64,000 nt of DNA from Sitta carolinensis (GCA_032173965.1 CM063283.1:39987743-40051742); one strand, 5' to 3'. Counted from the first letter of the stretch, positions 23,365-37,735 are shown. Numbers and translations: made by a program. The notes: generated by a model not told the origin, from the letters alone.

Positions 23365-24740
23365 TTGTTAATTCTTTAGTGCTCTATGTCCATAATTTCT
23401 ATGCTCTTGTAAATTTTGGTTTTGAAAAAAACCCTACCCTAATAATGTAAATAAAAAGTGGAAATTATATTTCAGCAGTGTAAATTAATAAGCAAAGTAT
23501 GTCAAATGTTTTCAAGGGGATTGTGTTAAAAGTCTCATTGTAAAGTGCTAAACTTTTTCCAATTCTATTTGTGTGAGTATTTGGACTAAGAATATTGTCC
23601 TCAGGTCTTAATTTGTCTGTAAACATTTATAAATCAATCAAAACTCTGAAGAGATCAATGACAGTGTAACCAAAAAGTAGTTCTGAAGCTAAGTAACTAT
23701 TTAAATTCCTATGTAAAACAACTACAATTTCTTTTCTCATGCTTACTCTTTACAGTGTTTTTCCATTCCGTCATGCCAATGTACAGATACCTATGCCTAA
23801 GGTAACATATTCTACCTTTGTTAACATAAATAAGACTTATTAGTTCATCTGAAATCTAACAAGTTTGTTAGCCTAAACTGTCATTATGCCAGCAAAATAT
23901 ATTGGATTGTGCATTCATTTTGCAACTACAACTATACATTTGTAAATATTTAAATTATTTAGTATGACTATAAAAGTAGTATTATAATCTTTGCAGCCAC
24001 CATTTTTACCATCAAGTCTTTTCAAAATGGTGATGGGCCAGATTAAAATTCATACACTTCTTTTAGTAGAACACAAGGAGATTTTAATTTTTATGCAAAT
24101 TTTTGGAATATCAGTTTCAAATACTGTGGATTACAGAGCTGGCCCAGTTTCTCAGATCATTCATATATTTCTTTGAGCATTGGCAATGGTCAGGCTTAAG
24201 AAGCCAATGACTTTCTGCACATTGGTAGATGCCGTTAATAATAAATAAATAAATAAACACAGAACAGATTTTTCCCCCATATTCTTTGTATTTCTTATGC
24301 AATATTGCCATATTTTCAATAAGCTTTATAGAACAGGGATTTAGCATGACTGAACATGCAAAATGACTAGATTTTATGTGTTTCTCACAATGCAAAAAAC
24401 AGCTCAGTTTTCCAGATTGACTGAGTTTGTGCACTACAGTTTTAGTCTTTCTGAACTACCACTTCCTGCAGGTTGAATCCATTTAGCAGAAATCCATGGA
24501 GAATACAAAAGATACTTCTGTGGTGAGGTTCTTGTAGAGAGGAAAAAACACAGAGCTGCATGTATTTCTTTCTTGTATCTGTGATCCATATGACTATGGC
24601 AAGAGAAAATTGAGCACTTGCTGAATTAAGAACTGCTGCAACCTGCTGTCCTCATGAAAGAGGTGCATCTTCTAAGAGTCATACAAAATTAAAATCCTAC
24701 TTTAACATTGCTGGACACTGAAATTCTCAAATTCGAATTA
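23365..24740. other. AT-rich unique sequence, no gene seen
   Basis: Frames at 23991-24176 and 24117-24434 overlap on opposite strands and have no recognisable domain. An (AAAT)n patch lies at 24239-24256. Confidence 0.55.
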
Positions 24741-24838
24741 TGGAATCACTGAGTCTTTGAGGTTGTAAATGACTTTAAAGACCATTAAGTCCAAAAGCCA
24801 ACCTAACATTCCACCACTTTCACCATTAAATGTTAAAA
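24741..24838 (-). mobile_element. CR1 LINE 3' end remnant
   Basis: TGGAATCACTGAGTCTTTGAG, GACTTTAAAGACCATTAAGTCC and CCAACCTAACATTCCACCAC (quoted in pieces) follow the reverse complement of the CR1 subfamily whose end reads like GGTTGGAAAAGACCTCTAAG. About 98 bp, diverged. Confidence 0.75.
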
Positions 24839-25421
24839 GTGAAGTACATCTGGGATGGAGATAAAATCTGTACCCGATTTTCATAGACTGAAAATAAAAT
24901 AATAAAATAAAAAATATATTAAGAGTTGAAAAAAAAATAAAAAAAAAAGAGCATCTGGTCTGTCTTTTTGCTAATTAAAATCTCATGGTACATCAAAAGT
25001 GTGCAGAAATCTGAGCATATCTGAGCAGTCCATTTGTATCAACAAATCTACCCGATTCATGCTATCTGAGAAACATTTTAGATTAATTAATTTAGTTTTG
25101 AAAGATCTGTTAAATAGAAATCAATTAATAATCAGTGGAAAAATGACTTGAAACTCTTGCTCTTCTAAATGTCTCCATCCATTGATGTCTAGTTAGGCTT
25201 TGCATTTTAGCATAAATATTTCCTCACAATGTACTAGACAGACTGATGATTAGATCACACATTGGCGATAAAGGCACAGTTCTCTTAGGAGAATCAGCCT
25301 GAGTTTTACTTGTGTCACAAGCTGGTGTAAAACTACACAGTTTGTTGTGAAGCTGCTGGGTTTGCCTTCCTCCATACTCTAACACTTCTGAAGTCCCATG
25401 GGCGTACATATCACTAAGCAT

Positions 25422-25509
25422 GCTCAAGATAATAATGTTTAGCTCAAGATAATAATGGAATAGTATCTTTTTACCCTCAGTCTACTTTATTGAGCTCAGT
25501 CTACTTTAT
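25422..25509 (+). repeat. Two adjacent small tandem duplications
   Basis: GCTCAAGATAATAATG occurs at 25422 and 25442 (period 20), and CTCAGTCTACTTTAT at 25476 and 25495 (period 19). Both are exact two-copy direct repeats within 90 bp. Confidence 0.9.
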
Positions 25510-26929
25510 ATATTACCTACAGCCCAACACATCTTTATTAATTGGCCCAACAAGGGAGATGCACAAGTATTTAAATTGTGAATTATGATAAAATTTGAAA
25601 GTTAAGCTATTTTATATTTTACAAACATTTCAGGCATGCCCACATGCTACTCATCGCAAATGCTTCCATATCTAGGTATCAACTTTTTGGAGCTTTTTAG
25701 GATTTCAGCTTGTGATTTTTTTATTTGTAGTGTGTCATTTAGACAGCTAATTCTCAGCTAAATTCTTTATGCTTTTGCAATTTACTGAAAAAGAAAAAAA
25801 AAGGTTGTTATTTTTAGAGGTTGCAAGTGAAGAAGGACAGAGACTAATACTGGTGAGCATAAACCATAAATGTATGTCAGCTGTTACTCTGAACAACATT
25901 TTGCTCTTCAAGCTAATTATTAAATGAACATTTTAAAATGAGATTTTCTCCACATCTATGTCTAATGTAACAGAGCATTTATAGTCCTTTTGTGCTGCTT
26001 TTTTGACCTGTCTTTTGTCAGTTTTACAAGCAACTGATGAGACATCAGTCTTTGTCAACGCAGAAATAAGATGGTGCTTGACATTAGGGTTTTCTCATTG
26101 ATTAAATTGTCGTGGTGTATTCACAGCCTAAATGCTGCCTTCTGGTCACTGTCCTTTCCTTGTGTGGAAAATGACCTTTGCAAATAATTGCATGCCCCAG
26201 ATGTGTCAAAATGAGGAGGACGCAACAATCCAAAGTGGTAACACCATGGAAAGTATTTGTCCACTGATTATCTTTTAAACTGGGAGGAGGAGTAAAAAAT
26301 AACCAGAAATCTTTTTTTGCCATTTTATCATTGAAAGGAAATTTAAGGTCCATTTAAGAAATTTCATTTGTACTTTATATTTTGCATTAGAATATTTTGA
26401 TGATTGCCTTGCATTTCTTGTAAGGATAAATCTAAGTACTTTTTTTGAGCTATGGGTCCAGTCACTGCAAATGTAAGTCTGTTTTTAAACTACCCATGTG
26501 CTTCTATTTGTGAGGCTATCGAAGAGTTATAGGAAATTTATAATATTAAGACTACTATATTTTATTCCAATATGGAGGCATCCCTAAGAGTCATTATTAT
26601 GAGTGGGACCTTCTGGAGTGTAGTGTATTGTGGCTGTACTCCAGCACCTTTCAATTTGTCATCTGTCCTGTAGGACTTAAATGGAGTGTCATTGAAGTGA
26701 TATAAAATTTCTTCCCTTACATTGCTGAATTATCCACACTCAGAACTGCGTAAAACTTTACAACTAGCAATTCTTTCTGAAAATAATTTACCTGATGCAA
26801 TTAAAGACTTTACTTGCAAATTTGTTGACTTAGCATAGACTGCACAAAAGCAAAGCAGATGGGTAGGTTGGAAGGCTTGAGTGAGTGCTGCTTTTCTGCT
26901 TACTCGCATACTAGTCCAATGACTGACAC

Positions 26930-27200
26930 GTGGTTTCCCTGGCTCCCTGAAATCACACCTGTCTGGCTGTGGGCTGCCTAAGTGCCTGGGAGCTCTGGCT
27001 AACTTTTAGTACAACTGGTCGTATACAGGAATGCCATGGCTCCATGGATGACCTAGGCTGCACGGTTTCCTGGGCAGAACATTTCTCGGCTGCTTTGTAT
27101 TTTTCTGGACTTCTGCCCAGAAAACAGGCATAGCCCCAGTTCCCCAAGCTAGTTGGGTAGATCCAGATTGCTGGCTTACAAATGACAGAAAACACAGATT
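26930..27200. other. GC-richer block, unknown
   Basis: About 50% G+C in AT-rich surroundings. The minus strand is open for 80 codons (26953-27195) and a second frame for 70 codons, but neither encodes a recognised domain. Could be an old repeat or a non-coding conserved element. Confidence 0.35.
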
Positions 27201-30200
27201 CTGTCTTCTCTGAAACAACTTTTTATCAAAATATTATTTTTGTTAAAAATTCACCTTTTGGGTTCTTCATTCTGATCCAAAAAACCCAAAAATGTGTCCA
27301 ATTTTAAAATTTCTACAAGATGAAAACTCAGATTCCAGAATCAAATGACATTACAAAGAATAAATGAATTTATTACAATTGACAAAAAAGCAACCCTCTG
27401 TTTTATTTTGGAATATCATCTGCTTGGAAGATACACAGCAAACTAACAATTTGCAAAATATGTTCCTGAATCCTATTATTTATTCGTATAACTTAATAGA
27501 AAGAAAACAAAACAAAAACAACTAAACAAAAACATATCAGAGAATGTTTTTATTTTGCTGACCTGACTGCTGGGTATATTTGCAAATAAAAGTGCTTCTT
27601 ATGAGTAAAGGTTTTGGGTTAAAACACCAAAACAATTAAAAGCTGAGCTATTGCCTCTGATTTTCTAGTTCATGGTCCACTGAGTAGGGAAGTGTATTCA
27701 GTCAATCAAGCAGAAGTGATAAGGCCATGATACACTATCATGTTAGGTTTTGCTAGGATTCCAGTTTTTCTATTTAGTCTTTGGTGCATATATAAGAATT
27801 CATACAGTTTTTATCTGTGTGAAATGGAAGAGTTACACTGATGACAAAAATTTAACAGATTCTAGTGAATAGGGCCTTTTTGGCCTCTTCACCTGCAGAT
27901 CATTTTCTGATCCAGACCTGGCTCCCAGAGATGATAACACTATGTACATTTTTCCCAGGCTTGGCTTGTTGCTGCTGAACTTGCCCTTATAACACTAACA
28001 AATACTTGTGGGGGAATAAGGGGATGGAGGGTAAGGGGGAGGAGGGGCTGGGATTCAGCACTACTTGTTCTAAGGCTGCAATCAGCTTAAGGCTTCACGC
28101 TGCTGAGAAGACAGCAGTCATGACCTTGGTCACTCTGAGAAAAGTAGCACTAATATCCCAGAAGTTCTGTATTTCTGACAGGATCTGACATGCAATTCAG
28201 TCAACTATCACATAAATTGAGGAGCAGCAGAGCACTAAGTCCCAGGTACCAGAATGGATAATTCTGCAGTGTCTTCACAAAATTAGTCACCCAAGCAACA
28301 TTATAACTAATTAAGGATGCACCTAAGGAATAGAACGTATACAGAGTAGACATTCACAGGTATACTTGGACCTAATTGTTATTCAGCAGAAAGTTTTTAA
28401 GGGCCTAAATTCCCTCTCCTTGAGTAGGATATGCCTAGATCAGATTCAATTAGCTGTTCACTCAAATTAACTGGGAGGACTCATGTACAAATAATCCAGA
28501 AGAAAATTGTGAAGCCTTGTCAGGAAAAGAAAAAAAAGAAATCACTCAGTTGATGAGGGAAAAGGATGAATTTTTGCACAGTGCTGTAATTGGAGGGGGA
28601 GAGAAGGGGGAGGAGGGGAAAGTCACAGTTTATTTGAAAATAATAACCAACTAATTTAGATATTGTGAAGAAAAAATAGACTTGCTGGGGTTTTTAGATG
28701 TTACATGTAAAGGTCAAATTACCTCTAGCCTCAGAAAGATCTCTGTAATCACTTCTGTAGCAAATATTGTATTTGTCCAGCTTTTGGGAGCAGATTGCCT
28801 ACATTCCTAAAATATGATTAAATGGAATGGTACTTTGAAAAACACAGATAAAATATCTGTGAATGTTATTTTCTAGAAGTTGTACGGAATGTGAATATAA
28901 CATATGCTAGTCTTGTTTTAATTTGAACATTAAAATCCTGAAGTAATCTTAACATTTTCTTGGTATCAAATGATGTTGTATAACTCAAATTTTACTTTAA
29001 CTCAGCACTTATAAAGTACCTACTCACAAGAAAATGGAAAATTATTAAATACTGTAGTCCAGCTTTCAGAAAATTGAATGGAACTTCCATAACAGTTATT
29101 TGTTTGTAGAAGTTATTTATGGGAATCTTAAAAGGCTAAAAGCTTTTCTTGCTGCATATGTACATATTCTGCATATAGATTATTAACATGTGAAATGTTG
29201 CCTCCAATACCTTTGATTGCATTCTTTCAGAAAAATTAGTATTGGAGTACTGACTGAGGAAGACTTAAAAATATTTGTGTTCTCATTTGCACTGCTGTAA
29301 TTTAGCTGCTGCTTTAGCAGTAATGCTTTAAAAATTATATGGAAGTAACTAATTTCTTCCTCTTCGAGTGCATTTTAATACAGTCTAAAGGTTCTAATTC
29401 ATGTTCCTCCCTATCAATATTTCACTAAGTTTCACTAAATGTAAATGCTGTATTAACAACAATATGCTTTTAGTACATCTCTACATTAAGCGTAGAAGAG
29501 CTAAACTGTTTGGGTGACATCCAGGTACAACACTCTACAGATTCATTAGGTTGCTGTATTTCATAGAGGTTGAGAATAATGTTTCTTGTTTTCAAAACAG
29601 GCTGTTTCTTAGCTTCCATTAATATCCCTACTGATACCTATTTTATTATTACGTCATTCATTAAATGACACTGGTTTTCTCCATCAGCTCTTGTATCTCT
29701 GAATCCTTTAATAGATGAAACAAGACATGTTCTTCAGAAATTATCTTTATGTGAATAAACTCTGGTTCTAGAATATTTCAGAGCAGTGTTTCTGCTTTGA
29801 TTCTTTTTTGTATAATACCTGAACCAAAATTATAATCTCATCTCTATCAGAATTCAAAGAAACATCGAATATAATATTTTGCTTAAGGAAGAACTGGTTT
29901 TCCTTTTCAGAAATGCTTAAATCAGCTAGGGGTAAGAAAATCATACATCATGGCTAATTCCTAGAGGCATATTGGACTGATTATCTCTTGTCATACTAAC
30001 ATAGGATAGAAAACAAAAAAGGAAAGGATGGTTTCCTAATAAAGAGTTACATGGAGTAGATAGATGAAAAACTGTTCTTTATTCTGAGGGTCAGATTATG
30101 AATCCAAACACTTTTATTGTTATACATAAAAAATGAATGAAGCTAAGAAAACCCAAAGTGGAACCACAGCAATAATAGCAAATATAATAATAGTGCAATC

Positions 30201-33200
30201 CAAAACCATATAGATGTGAGATTATTACTTACATTGTAATGTGATTGAGTAAATGTTTAAGCTGCATTTAACTTATGGGATACATATTGGTTGTCCACTC
30301 CTAACTCCTGACAAATTAATTAAATGAATGAGTAGATTTATTCATAAGGAAGTCTCTTCTGACACATGGATCATCTGCTTTTTGGTGACTATTGTTCCTG
30401 AAGGGGGTCTAACCCTGTGAATTTTTTTTCCCCCCACAGAGGTCTCTGGTCTTTTTGAGCAATGAAAATCTTCCAAATCATGCTCCTAATGGAAAACTTT
30501 AAGAGTTAGAGAGATTGCAATTTGATGATACGGTAAACTTGAGATGACAAGCTTAGTTGGAACAAATGGCATAAATCCCTTCCTTTCATTATCTTTGCGT
30601 TTTCTTGCTCATGGGTCTATGCCATTTGTCTATTCTCACTACAACTTTTTGACATGTGTTCACTGCTCCTATTACCATGCTGACAGTTATCTTTGCTGAA
30701 AGTCATGTAGTGCAGTATCTGTGAAGAAAAAGCTAACTGATAAAATGGTAACTAAAGAAAAGGAAGTGTTCTTTCACTACACAGGAAAAGCAGAGCATTT
30801 AGCTGAATTGACAACTACAGTCTGCATCCAACTTTTACTATTTCAAGGGAATCAATAAAGTGCTTAACTGTTGTACAGTACAATTTTGCATATCAATTAA
30901 AAGCTTTTTCAATCATGTATTTTTAATAAAACACATTAAGAAACTCAGAAACATATTAAAAAGACATATCGGTAGAGACAGCAACTGTTCAAAAATGAGC
31001 AGAATGAATGCTTTCTACAAATAAGAAAAAACAGTACTATCTAAGATACAAAATGGAATGCCAAGCTATATGGGCAGTTTCAAAGAGACAGAGGAAATCT
31101 GTGATAGCTTAACAGTGAGCCGTACGGCTTCTAACAGAGTCAGTTAAAACAAAAGAGGCAAACATTATTTTATCACTACCAGGCATTGGCACAGAAAGTA
31201 AATTCAGCTGATTTAAGCTTCTGCTGGATATTCAATGATGCACATTATGGCTGTAAGTGTATATAATGTCCTAGAGACAAGATCTTCAGAACAATTTAGA
31301 GCAACTTGTAAAACAGAAGCAAATGGCATATCTGGAAGGTATCGTCCTGTAAAATGCAGTGCAGGATGATATTTATTGATCCTTAATTTGGTTTAGTTGC
31401 CATAATTGCTTCAGTGTTGTATTACCTTATTTCATCTTTGAAGAATGTGCCATAGCCTCACTCCTATTTTTGCTAAGATCCCTTTAATCTACTATGTCCA
31501 TAAAAATAGATACATAGGGAAGTAATGGTGGGGGTTTTTTTGTTTGTTTTTTTGTTTATTTTCCCAGAAGGAGAAACATAAGACAGCAGATTGAATTTGT
31601 CTGCTCCTTAGCACAGAAATCATACTGAAACGGGCAATTTTCACTCACAGTTGAAAAATAATCTGGAGTCACAATACCTGATTGTTAAAGAAAAGCAATT
31701 GTTCTTAAGCTTCTTCTGTTTCAAAGCATTTATCATTTGCTTAATTCATCTCATTTTTTACAGATTCTGAACTAAAAAGTATTACAGATTGATATTCAAA
31801 ATATCTGCTGTAACATAGCAAAATATCCATAAAAATGTAAATAGCTCTTTTCTGTCTGTTGTGACATGCATCAAAATAATGTAATTAATGCTGTCATAAA
31901 ATGATTAATAGAATCACTGTGATTAAAAGTTAATTCATAAGAATAGAAGACCTATTAATCTTTCATTTTAACTCATGAAGGATTAGATTAAGCAATAAGA
32001 CATGAATTTGGAAGCATAAAAGTGAAATAAAATAATAAAACTAATTTTTTTCTCTCCAGTACTTTTAACTTTAATTGTAAAATCAGTCAAAATCATTATT
32101 TTATTGCACAATTTGTTAAAATTATATCCTTGTATTGTGAAAGTAAAGAGAAAATACATTCATAAATATTGCTGGTAATTTAATATTATCAAATGTTCAA
32201 TTCTTCTCTACCTTTCTGATTTTCTCTATTTTTCTGAGGATAACTGAGAACTTGGACAGAATCATTTGGAAACTTTGGATGTTGCAATTCAACATTATGC
32301 ACCGGAGCATAATCTCAGAAAAGAGTAAAAGACTACATATCCAAAAGCGCATATTTTTAAACATGATATCAACTTTGCTATTATATAATTGCAGGTGCAA
32401 TTTTGCAACATGCATGAAATAAATATTTCTTGATTATGTCACATTGGACTAATATTACAAGCACTTTGCAGTACTTTGAAAGCCTGTGGATATCCAAAAC
32501 TAAAGCAGAACCTCCAGATAATTGATGAAGCATCAAAATACTGAAAATGTTGTACTTGAACCTAGTGATAAATAGTGGATGGAAGGGTCACTGTTTTGAA
32601 GACAAAATAGATTAAAATGAATATAAATTACCACTATGATGCTGAAAAGCTTGATTACTGATACTGTGAGACACAATTCTGTCCAGAAGAAATGTAATGA
32701 AGATTAATAAAAGTGTCAGCCCTGAGACCTGCTTTTTGAAGTTTTGAGGAAATGCATTTAAATCTTCTGTTTCCTACTCAAGATCTCAAGGTGTAATATA
32801 AAAATAGTCTATTATTAAAGAGTCTTTTAATATCTTTCTATATTTACACTTATGGACATTTTTTAAAAACTCACAGGTATGAGAAAGGAAATGTAGTGTA
32901 GCTGCCCCCTTAAAATTTCTTTTTGTTTGTTTCTGGGATGATTTTTACTAACAGAGATCTGCAGGAAAGCTGTCATTGCTTTGTACAGTGACTAGAGATC
33001 TTTTCCTGTCTGTTATCTCTGCTTTAAATTAGATGCTCATGTATATGTTTTCCTTGGATTATGCAAGGAATAGGATTAAAGTAGGTTTGGGCAGATCAAA
33101 TAACCTATGCACAGAAAGCCAAAAGCCTCTGATGATACTTGATTCTAGAACAACTGGATATGCTCTGGTAATATGATTGGAAGATTTGTTGTTAGTGGGA

Positions 33201-33997
33201 ATGTTTGTAGTTGCCTCCACATAAGTTTAAAATGTATGCTCTTGTTAGTAAATAGGAGAAGCTAGTTTAAAATGTCCAGGCTTTGGCAGGCTGGCAGGAA
33301 AGAAGAAACTTTATACTGTGGTATCTTTAAAATAACTTGAGGGCAAGACAGAAACTATTCCAAGTCACATTGACAGAAGCCCAGGAGAATGAATTAGGGC
33401 AATTTTTGCTCTCCTTTACACCAACATAAATCTGGAGTGACTTCACTGAAATAGGTAGCTAATCCCAACATAATCAAGTATAATTTCTTCCTTTCATTAT
33501 TGCAGTTAGAAAATAAGTAATAATGACTGCTGTAAGTTACAATTTTTTGGCCTAATGAATTTGCTCAGGGCTTCCCTTCAGGGTAGAATTTATTGATAAT
33601 GTGAATTTAGTTATTAGAATAGATTATCTGCTCTTTTAAACTTCTTTCTGTCATCTGGCCACTTTTTATTCAACCCTACAGCTAATTCTTTTATCAAGCA
33701 GGGTTTCATTGTTATAGGGAAACACAGAGGAACCAGTTGACAAATCCCTTTTTCCCAGACTGGGCTACAAGACAGTCTCTGTAAAGAAGGCTGTCTGTGC
33801 ATATGACTTTAGGGTATGATCCAGCCCCCACGTTGTTGTTGTTGTTTAGGTTATACAATGTTCACTATCCAGTTTTCATGACACATAAGAGACGTGACAC
33901 CCACCCCAAGCAGTTTGCAATCTAAAATTAGATATGCTACAATGAGTAACAAGTAATGATTTTTATTGTAGTATAAAAGCTGGTTGGCTTGTTAAAG

Positions 33998-34033
33998 CAA
34001 AAACAAAACCAAAAACAAACAAACAAACAAAAA
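33998..34033 (+). repeat. (CAAA)n-like simple repeat
   Basis: A-rich stretch with repeated CAAA/AACAAAC units. Confidence 0.85.
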
Positions 34034-37004
34034 AGAATATATTACTGTAAGTTTACATGAATTTTCAGCTTCCAGATCAATTGTACTTGTAGGTATTGTA
34101 TTAGCTAGTCAAAGGGTTTCCAACTGCTATGAAAATTCGTCTAAACTAGAGGTTGTAAATGCAAAACAAAGAGCACAAAAGGATGGTAGAACAAGATACC
34201 ATTGAGAAGTACAATTTATCAGAATCATTAGATCTTTCTAATTACTGCAGAGGACAAGCTTTAACTGTCATAGCTTCATAGCATTAGGATCATGGCTAAT
34301 TTAGGAAATGCAATTCCCTGCAATAAAGGGGATGCAATTAGATCTGGGATCAGTCAGATTTTTTTTTATGCTCCATAAAAAACTACTCTCTAGCACATTC
34401 CAAACGTTTTGCAATAAGATGTTAAATGGTTTGCTAGAGACAGAATATTGGAGCGAGATGGACAAAAGATCTATATTTTTAGTGCTTACTTTGATATTGA
34501 AACTGGCGTATATGCCAGTAGTAAATTTTACCTGTCTGATATTTGTACAATACTTTGACAATGTAAAGGAGTGGTGTGTTTTTGCACAAGGAAATACTCA
34601 CTTTGTTCATCAGTTAGACATAAGAAAAAACAAAAAGAAGATAAGTACAATAGCTCTAAGTGACCCACATGGTACATAAATCTTGACTCCTAGGTCAACT
34701 GTTGTATATTATAAGTCTATTCAGTTTATAAACCTACAAACTCTGAACATGTGAAAGAACTGAGAATCAACAGAGCAGGAGAATAAGCTGCAAGTGTGCT
34801 TTTTTCTGCAGTTCAATTCTCCAGCAGTCTATGATATCTGTTGAAAAGACTCTTTGCTGTGGAAGGTTACCTCTGTCCTGAGGCCAAACTTCAAACGTCC
34901 AGTTCAACTCAGTTTCAAGGCTACTCTGGAAGAGTAGAAAGCAGTAGAATATTCTGCTAACCCAGGACTAACCCTGTTTACTTAGTTTATCAAAATTAAG
35001 AGCATGTCTGCTAAAACTAAATAGAAAGTATGTGATTTTATAATCTCCATTTTGATTTTTTATTAATTCGATTATTGAATTTTCAGGAACTCATCTTTCC
35101 CATAAAGCTTAAAGTCTGGAAGGTAGTAAAAAGAATTTTATAGCATTCAAAGAAAGATTTTTCTTTTTTAGAAGAAACAGATATCATTGTGAAATGCCAA
35201 TAACATTGTCTCTCTAGATAAAGGATATACTGTAGGAATTCATGGACCAATGGAGCCAAATGGGTGAAGCAGATGTTGTTGAAAATGGACTGAAAGAAAA
35301 GCATGAGAAGATATATTTAGATTTTTTCAAGGATCTCTAGGTTTCTATTTTTCTGATTCAGACATGCATATCTCTCTGCTTCTTTGTCTTTGTTTCTCTA
35401 ATTAGAGACTTCATGTGTAACTTGGAGAGAAGTCTAATTGAAACTCATTGAAACTCCCAAAAACTTCATCTTCTGAAATCTCTCTGATCTTCATTCTTTA
35501 GGTAGTACATAAAAAGTTTAACTAGTATCTCTTCAGCTGTACAGCTACTTACTTATTTATTACTCTCTCATTTCTGTTGCCCTGCTTTTGTAAGATTTGA
35601 TTTTAAACTGCTGTCTGCCTAGAACAAACAATTATGCAAATGAAAAATTAGATCCTTCAACACTTCAGAGAACTGCTACACATTTAATTGTACAAGAAAC
35701 CACAAAGAATCAGTTAATTCCAGAATAATTCAACATCTGTTAGCAAATTTAAAGAAGATACTGAATTTATTGTAGATCTGTAAATACTCAGCAACTTGGC
35801 AGGTGGTATTTTTATGGAGCAGAGAACAAAACAGAAAAAACTAGATGAACTAATTTTTCTGGGTAAGGGACATTGCTGCAGAATATATATAGAAAATATT
35901 ATAACTTTTTAGTCTTCAGAAGACTGTTGTTGCGGTTCATGTTTTTTAAGATTTTATTGCAACTTTGGAGCTCATTCCATTTGGTGTTACATATGGAATT
36001 GTCTGTGCTAAATTTGCTTTTTCAGTGGTTCAGGTACCACATTTCTCATGTCCTGCAGAAAACATCAGGCAGTTTATTTCCATGGGATATTATAAAGAGT
36101 GTTACTGTCACAGCAGAGCTCGAAGAAAAAGAAGGAGATCTTGTGGAAGGCTGCTGATCCCTACAAAGTTCAGTTTATGTTGCAAAGAACGACACATGAA
36201 ACCTCTGCTCTGAAGTGTCATCTGAGCTGGCACAATTGTCAGATGACAGGCAGATGCATATTCTGTACAAATAGCTGAGAGGCATAACTGCATGGCAGGA
36301 TCACTTGGGATCGCAGATGGTAATTCCTGAAACAGGTCATTTGTGAGGCTGTCATTTTATCATTACGATTCCCAGTTTGCTTTCATCTTAGGGATGCAAA
36401 AGTCCAATTAGTCTTTAAAGTCTCTGAAATCAAAATTCAAAATTTTAAAATATAAATAATCCTATAAAAATATTTTTGTAACACCTGATCTTGTAAGACC
36501 TTAGGAATATGATCACTTTCATAATAACATATTGAGTTCCAGTAAGAGGTTATGGCTAGTGACCATGGACAGATGTTTTCGATTCCTGTTAAGATAAATG
36601 ATTTGCTCATGTTGCACATGGATATGTAAATGACTGTGTCCAGATTGCAGAGAGGGGGCAGAGCTTAGTGCCATGTGGGCAGGCAAAGTTGGTATTCTAT
36701 GCTGTTATGTAGAAAGGGAATGATGTTGCAAATGCTGCTACTCAGAATAGTTGTTGGCAGCAGACAGCCTTTTACAAATCTCAAGAGAATTCACTGAGGC
36801 ATCATTGGGGAACCAGAAGGATCAATAAGATGAAAAAAAATGTCAACTTTAATTTATGAACTCCTGGGGACTTTTGTTCCACTTTCCCCTCCTACTCTTG
36901 GTGTTTTCAATTGAAAAGTCATTTGCAGACAAATCTCTATGTTAATCTCATTGAACCAAACTGAAGATGAATTCTTAAAAAGGGAAGTCTTTAAAATGAC
37001 AAAC

Positions 37005-37691
37005 TGACGTGGTTCACCAGAGCCCAGGCTAGCTCAAAGCACACCAGCACCGAGCCAGGTGTGGGGAACAGCTGAGACATAGGGTTTATGCCTTCAGCTG
37101 AACCTTAAGAGCCACTGCTCCTAGGTGAAAACTGTCTCAACACATCCAGGGCTCAGGTCAAGAAGTAAGAGAGAGGCTTTCCAGGTCTGAGGCTCCAACC
37201 AGACGATTTATTGGGTTGAAGGGAGAACAGCAAGAAGAGCCCTGTGTAGCTCTGTGCACAGGATTTTATAAAGACACAAAACAGGGGTACAACACATTGT
37301 CCAATGGGGAAAACTCAGGGTGGAGTTGAAGGATCAGGCCATGGGTCTTTGGTAGAATCAGGGTAGATGGGAAGAGTGAAAGGGTCACGTGCACCAATGG
37401 GACGTCGAGGTTTGTGTGACACCCCAGAATGCCCAGGGGGAGGGACAGTAAAGGGATTGGCTCTGGGAGGATTGGCATGGAAGGAGCTGGAACAAGGGGT
37501 TAGGTAACTGTGATTGATAGTAGAAGGGGCTGGAACAGTGTGGGAAAAGCCATAAAGGGAAACTGGTAGGAGGACATAACTTTGGGAATGAACCAACTTG
37601 GGAATGAACACAGGGAGAACAGGAGAACAAACTATTAACATCAAATCTTAACAAAAACTGAATCAAACTAAAACATACATAAGCCACAACA
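37005..37691 (-). mobile_element. Solo LTR, ERVK-like, family B copy 2
   Basis: 687 bp, TGACGTGG...GCCACAACA, flanked by the exact 6-bp duplication acaaac (36999-37004 and 37692-37697). Minus-strand orientation: TTTATAAAATCC TATA-like site (about 37262-37271) followed by AATAAA (37207-37212). Same family as 20686-21365. Many differences between the two copies show they inserted at different times or belong to separate subfamilies. Confidence 0.92.
37262..37271 (-). promoter_or_regulatory. LTR TATA box
   Basis: Minus-strand CTTTATAAAATCC about 55 bases upstream of AATAAA, the expected spacing for a short R region that includes the poly-A signal. Confidence 0.5.
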
Positions 37692-37698
37692 ACAAACT

Positions 37699-37702
<4 letters not shown>

Positions 37703-37733
<31 letters not shown>
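37703..37733 (+). repeat. A31 tract
   Basis: Thirty-one A just outside the right target duplication of the LTR at 37005. LTR elements do not make poly-A tails, so it is likely an independent tract that was there before, or grew after, the insertion. Confidence 0.95.

Positions 37734-37735
<2 letters not shown>

Larger units (their letters stand above)
24839..36998. other. 12-kb stretch without recognisable transposon
   Basis: No CR1, LTR or long tandem repeat could be recognised, in contrast to 13-25 kb and 37-44 kb. Frames of 60-123 codons (for example 34308-34679, with an 86-codon frame antisense to it) have no known domains. Two short local duplications lie at 25422-25509 and one GC-richer block at 26930-27200. 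The region may hold conserved regulatory DNA, but nothing in a single sequence can show that. Confidence 0.5.

Noticed and set aside
34308..34679. 123-codon frame in unique DNA
   Set aside because: An 86-codon frame is open antisense to it, no domain is recognisable, and AT-poor-in-stops stretches of this size are expected by chance in 64 kb.
35873..36213. Two overlapping frames with a basic patch (RARRKRRRSC)
   Set aside because: The splice-like GT and AG sites around it do not connect to any other exon, and the two frames compete; no protein family recognised.
37703..37733. A31 as the tail of a retroposed gene
   Set aside because: No coding remnant lies upstream; the sequence to the left is a complete LTR with its own target duplication.
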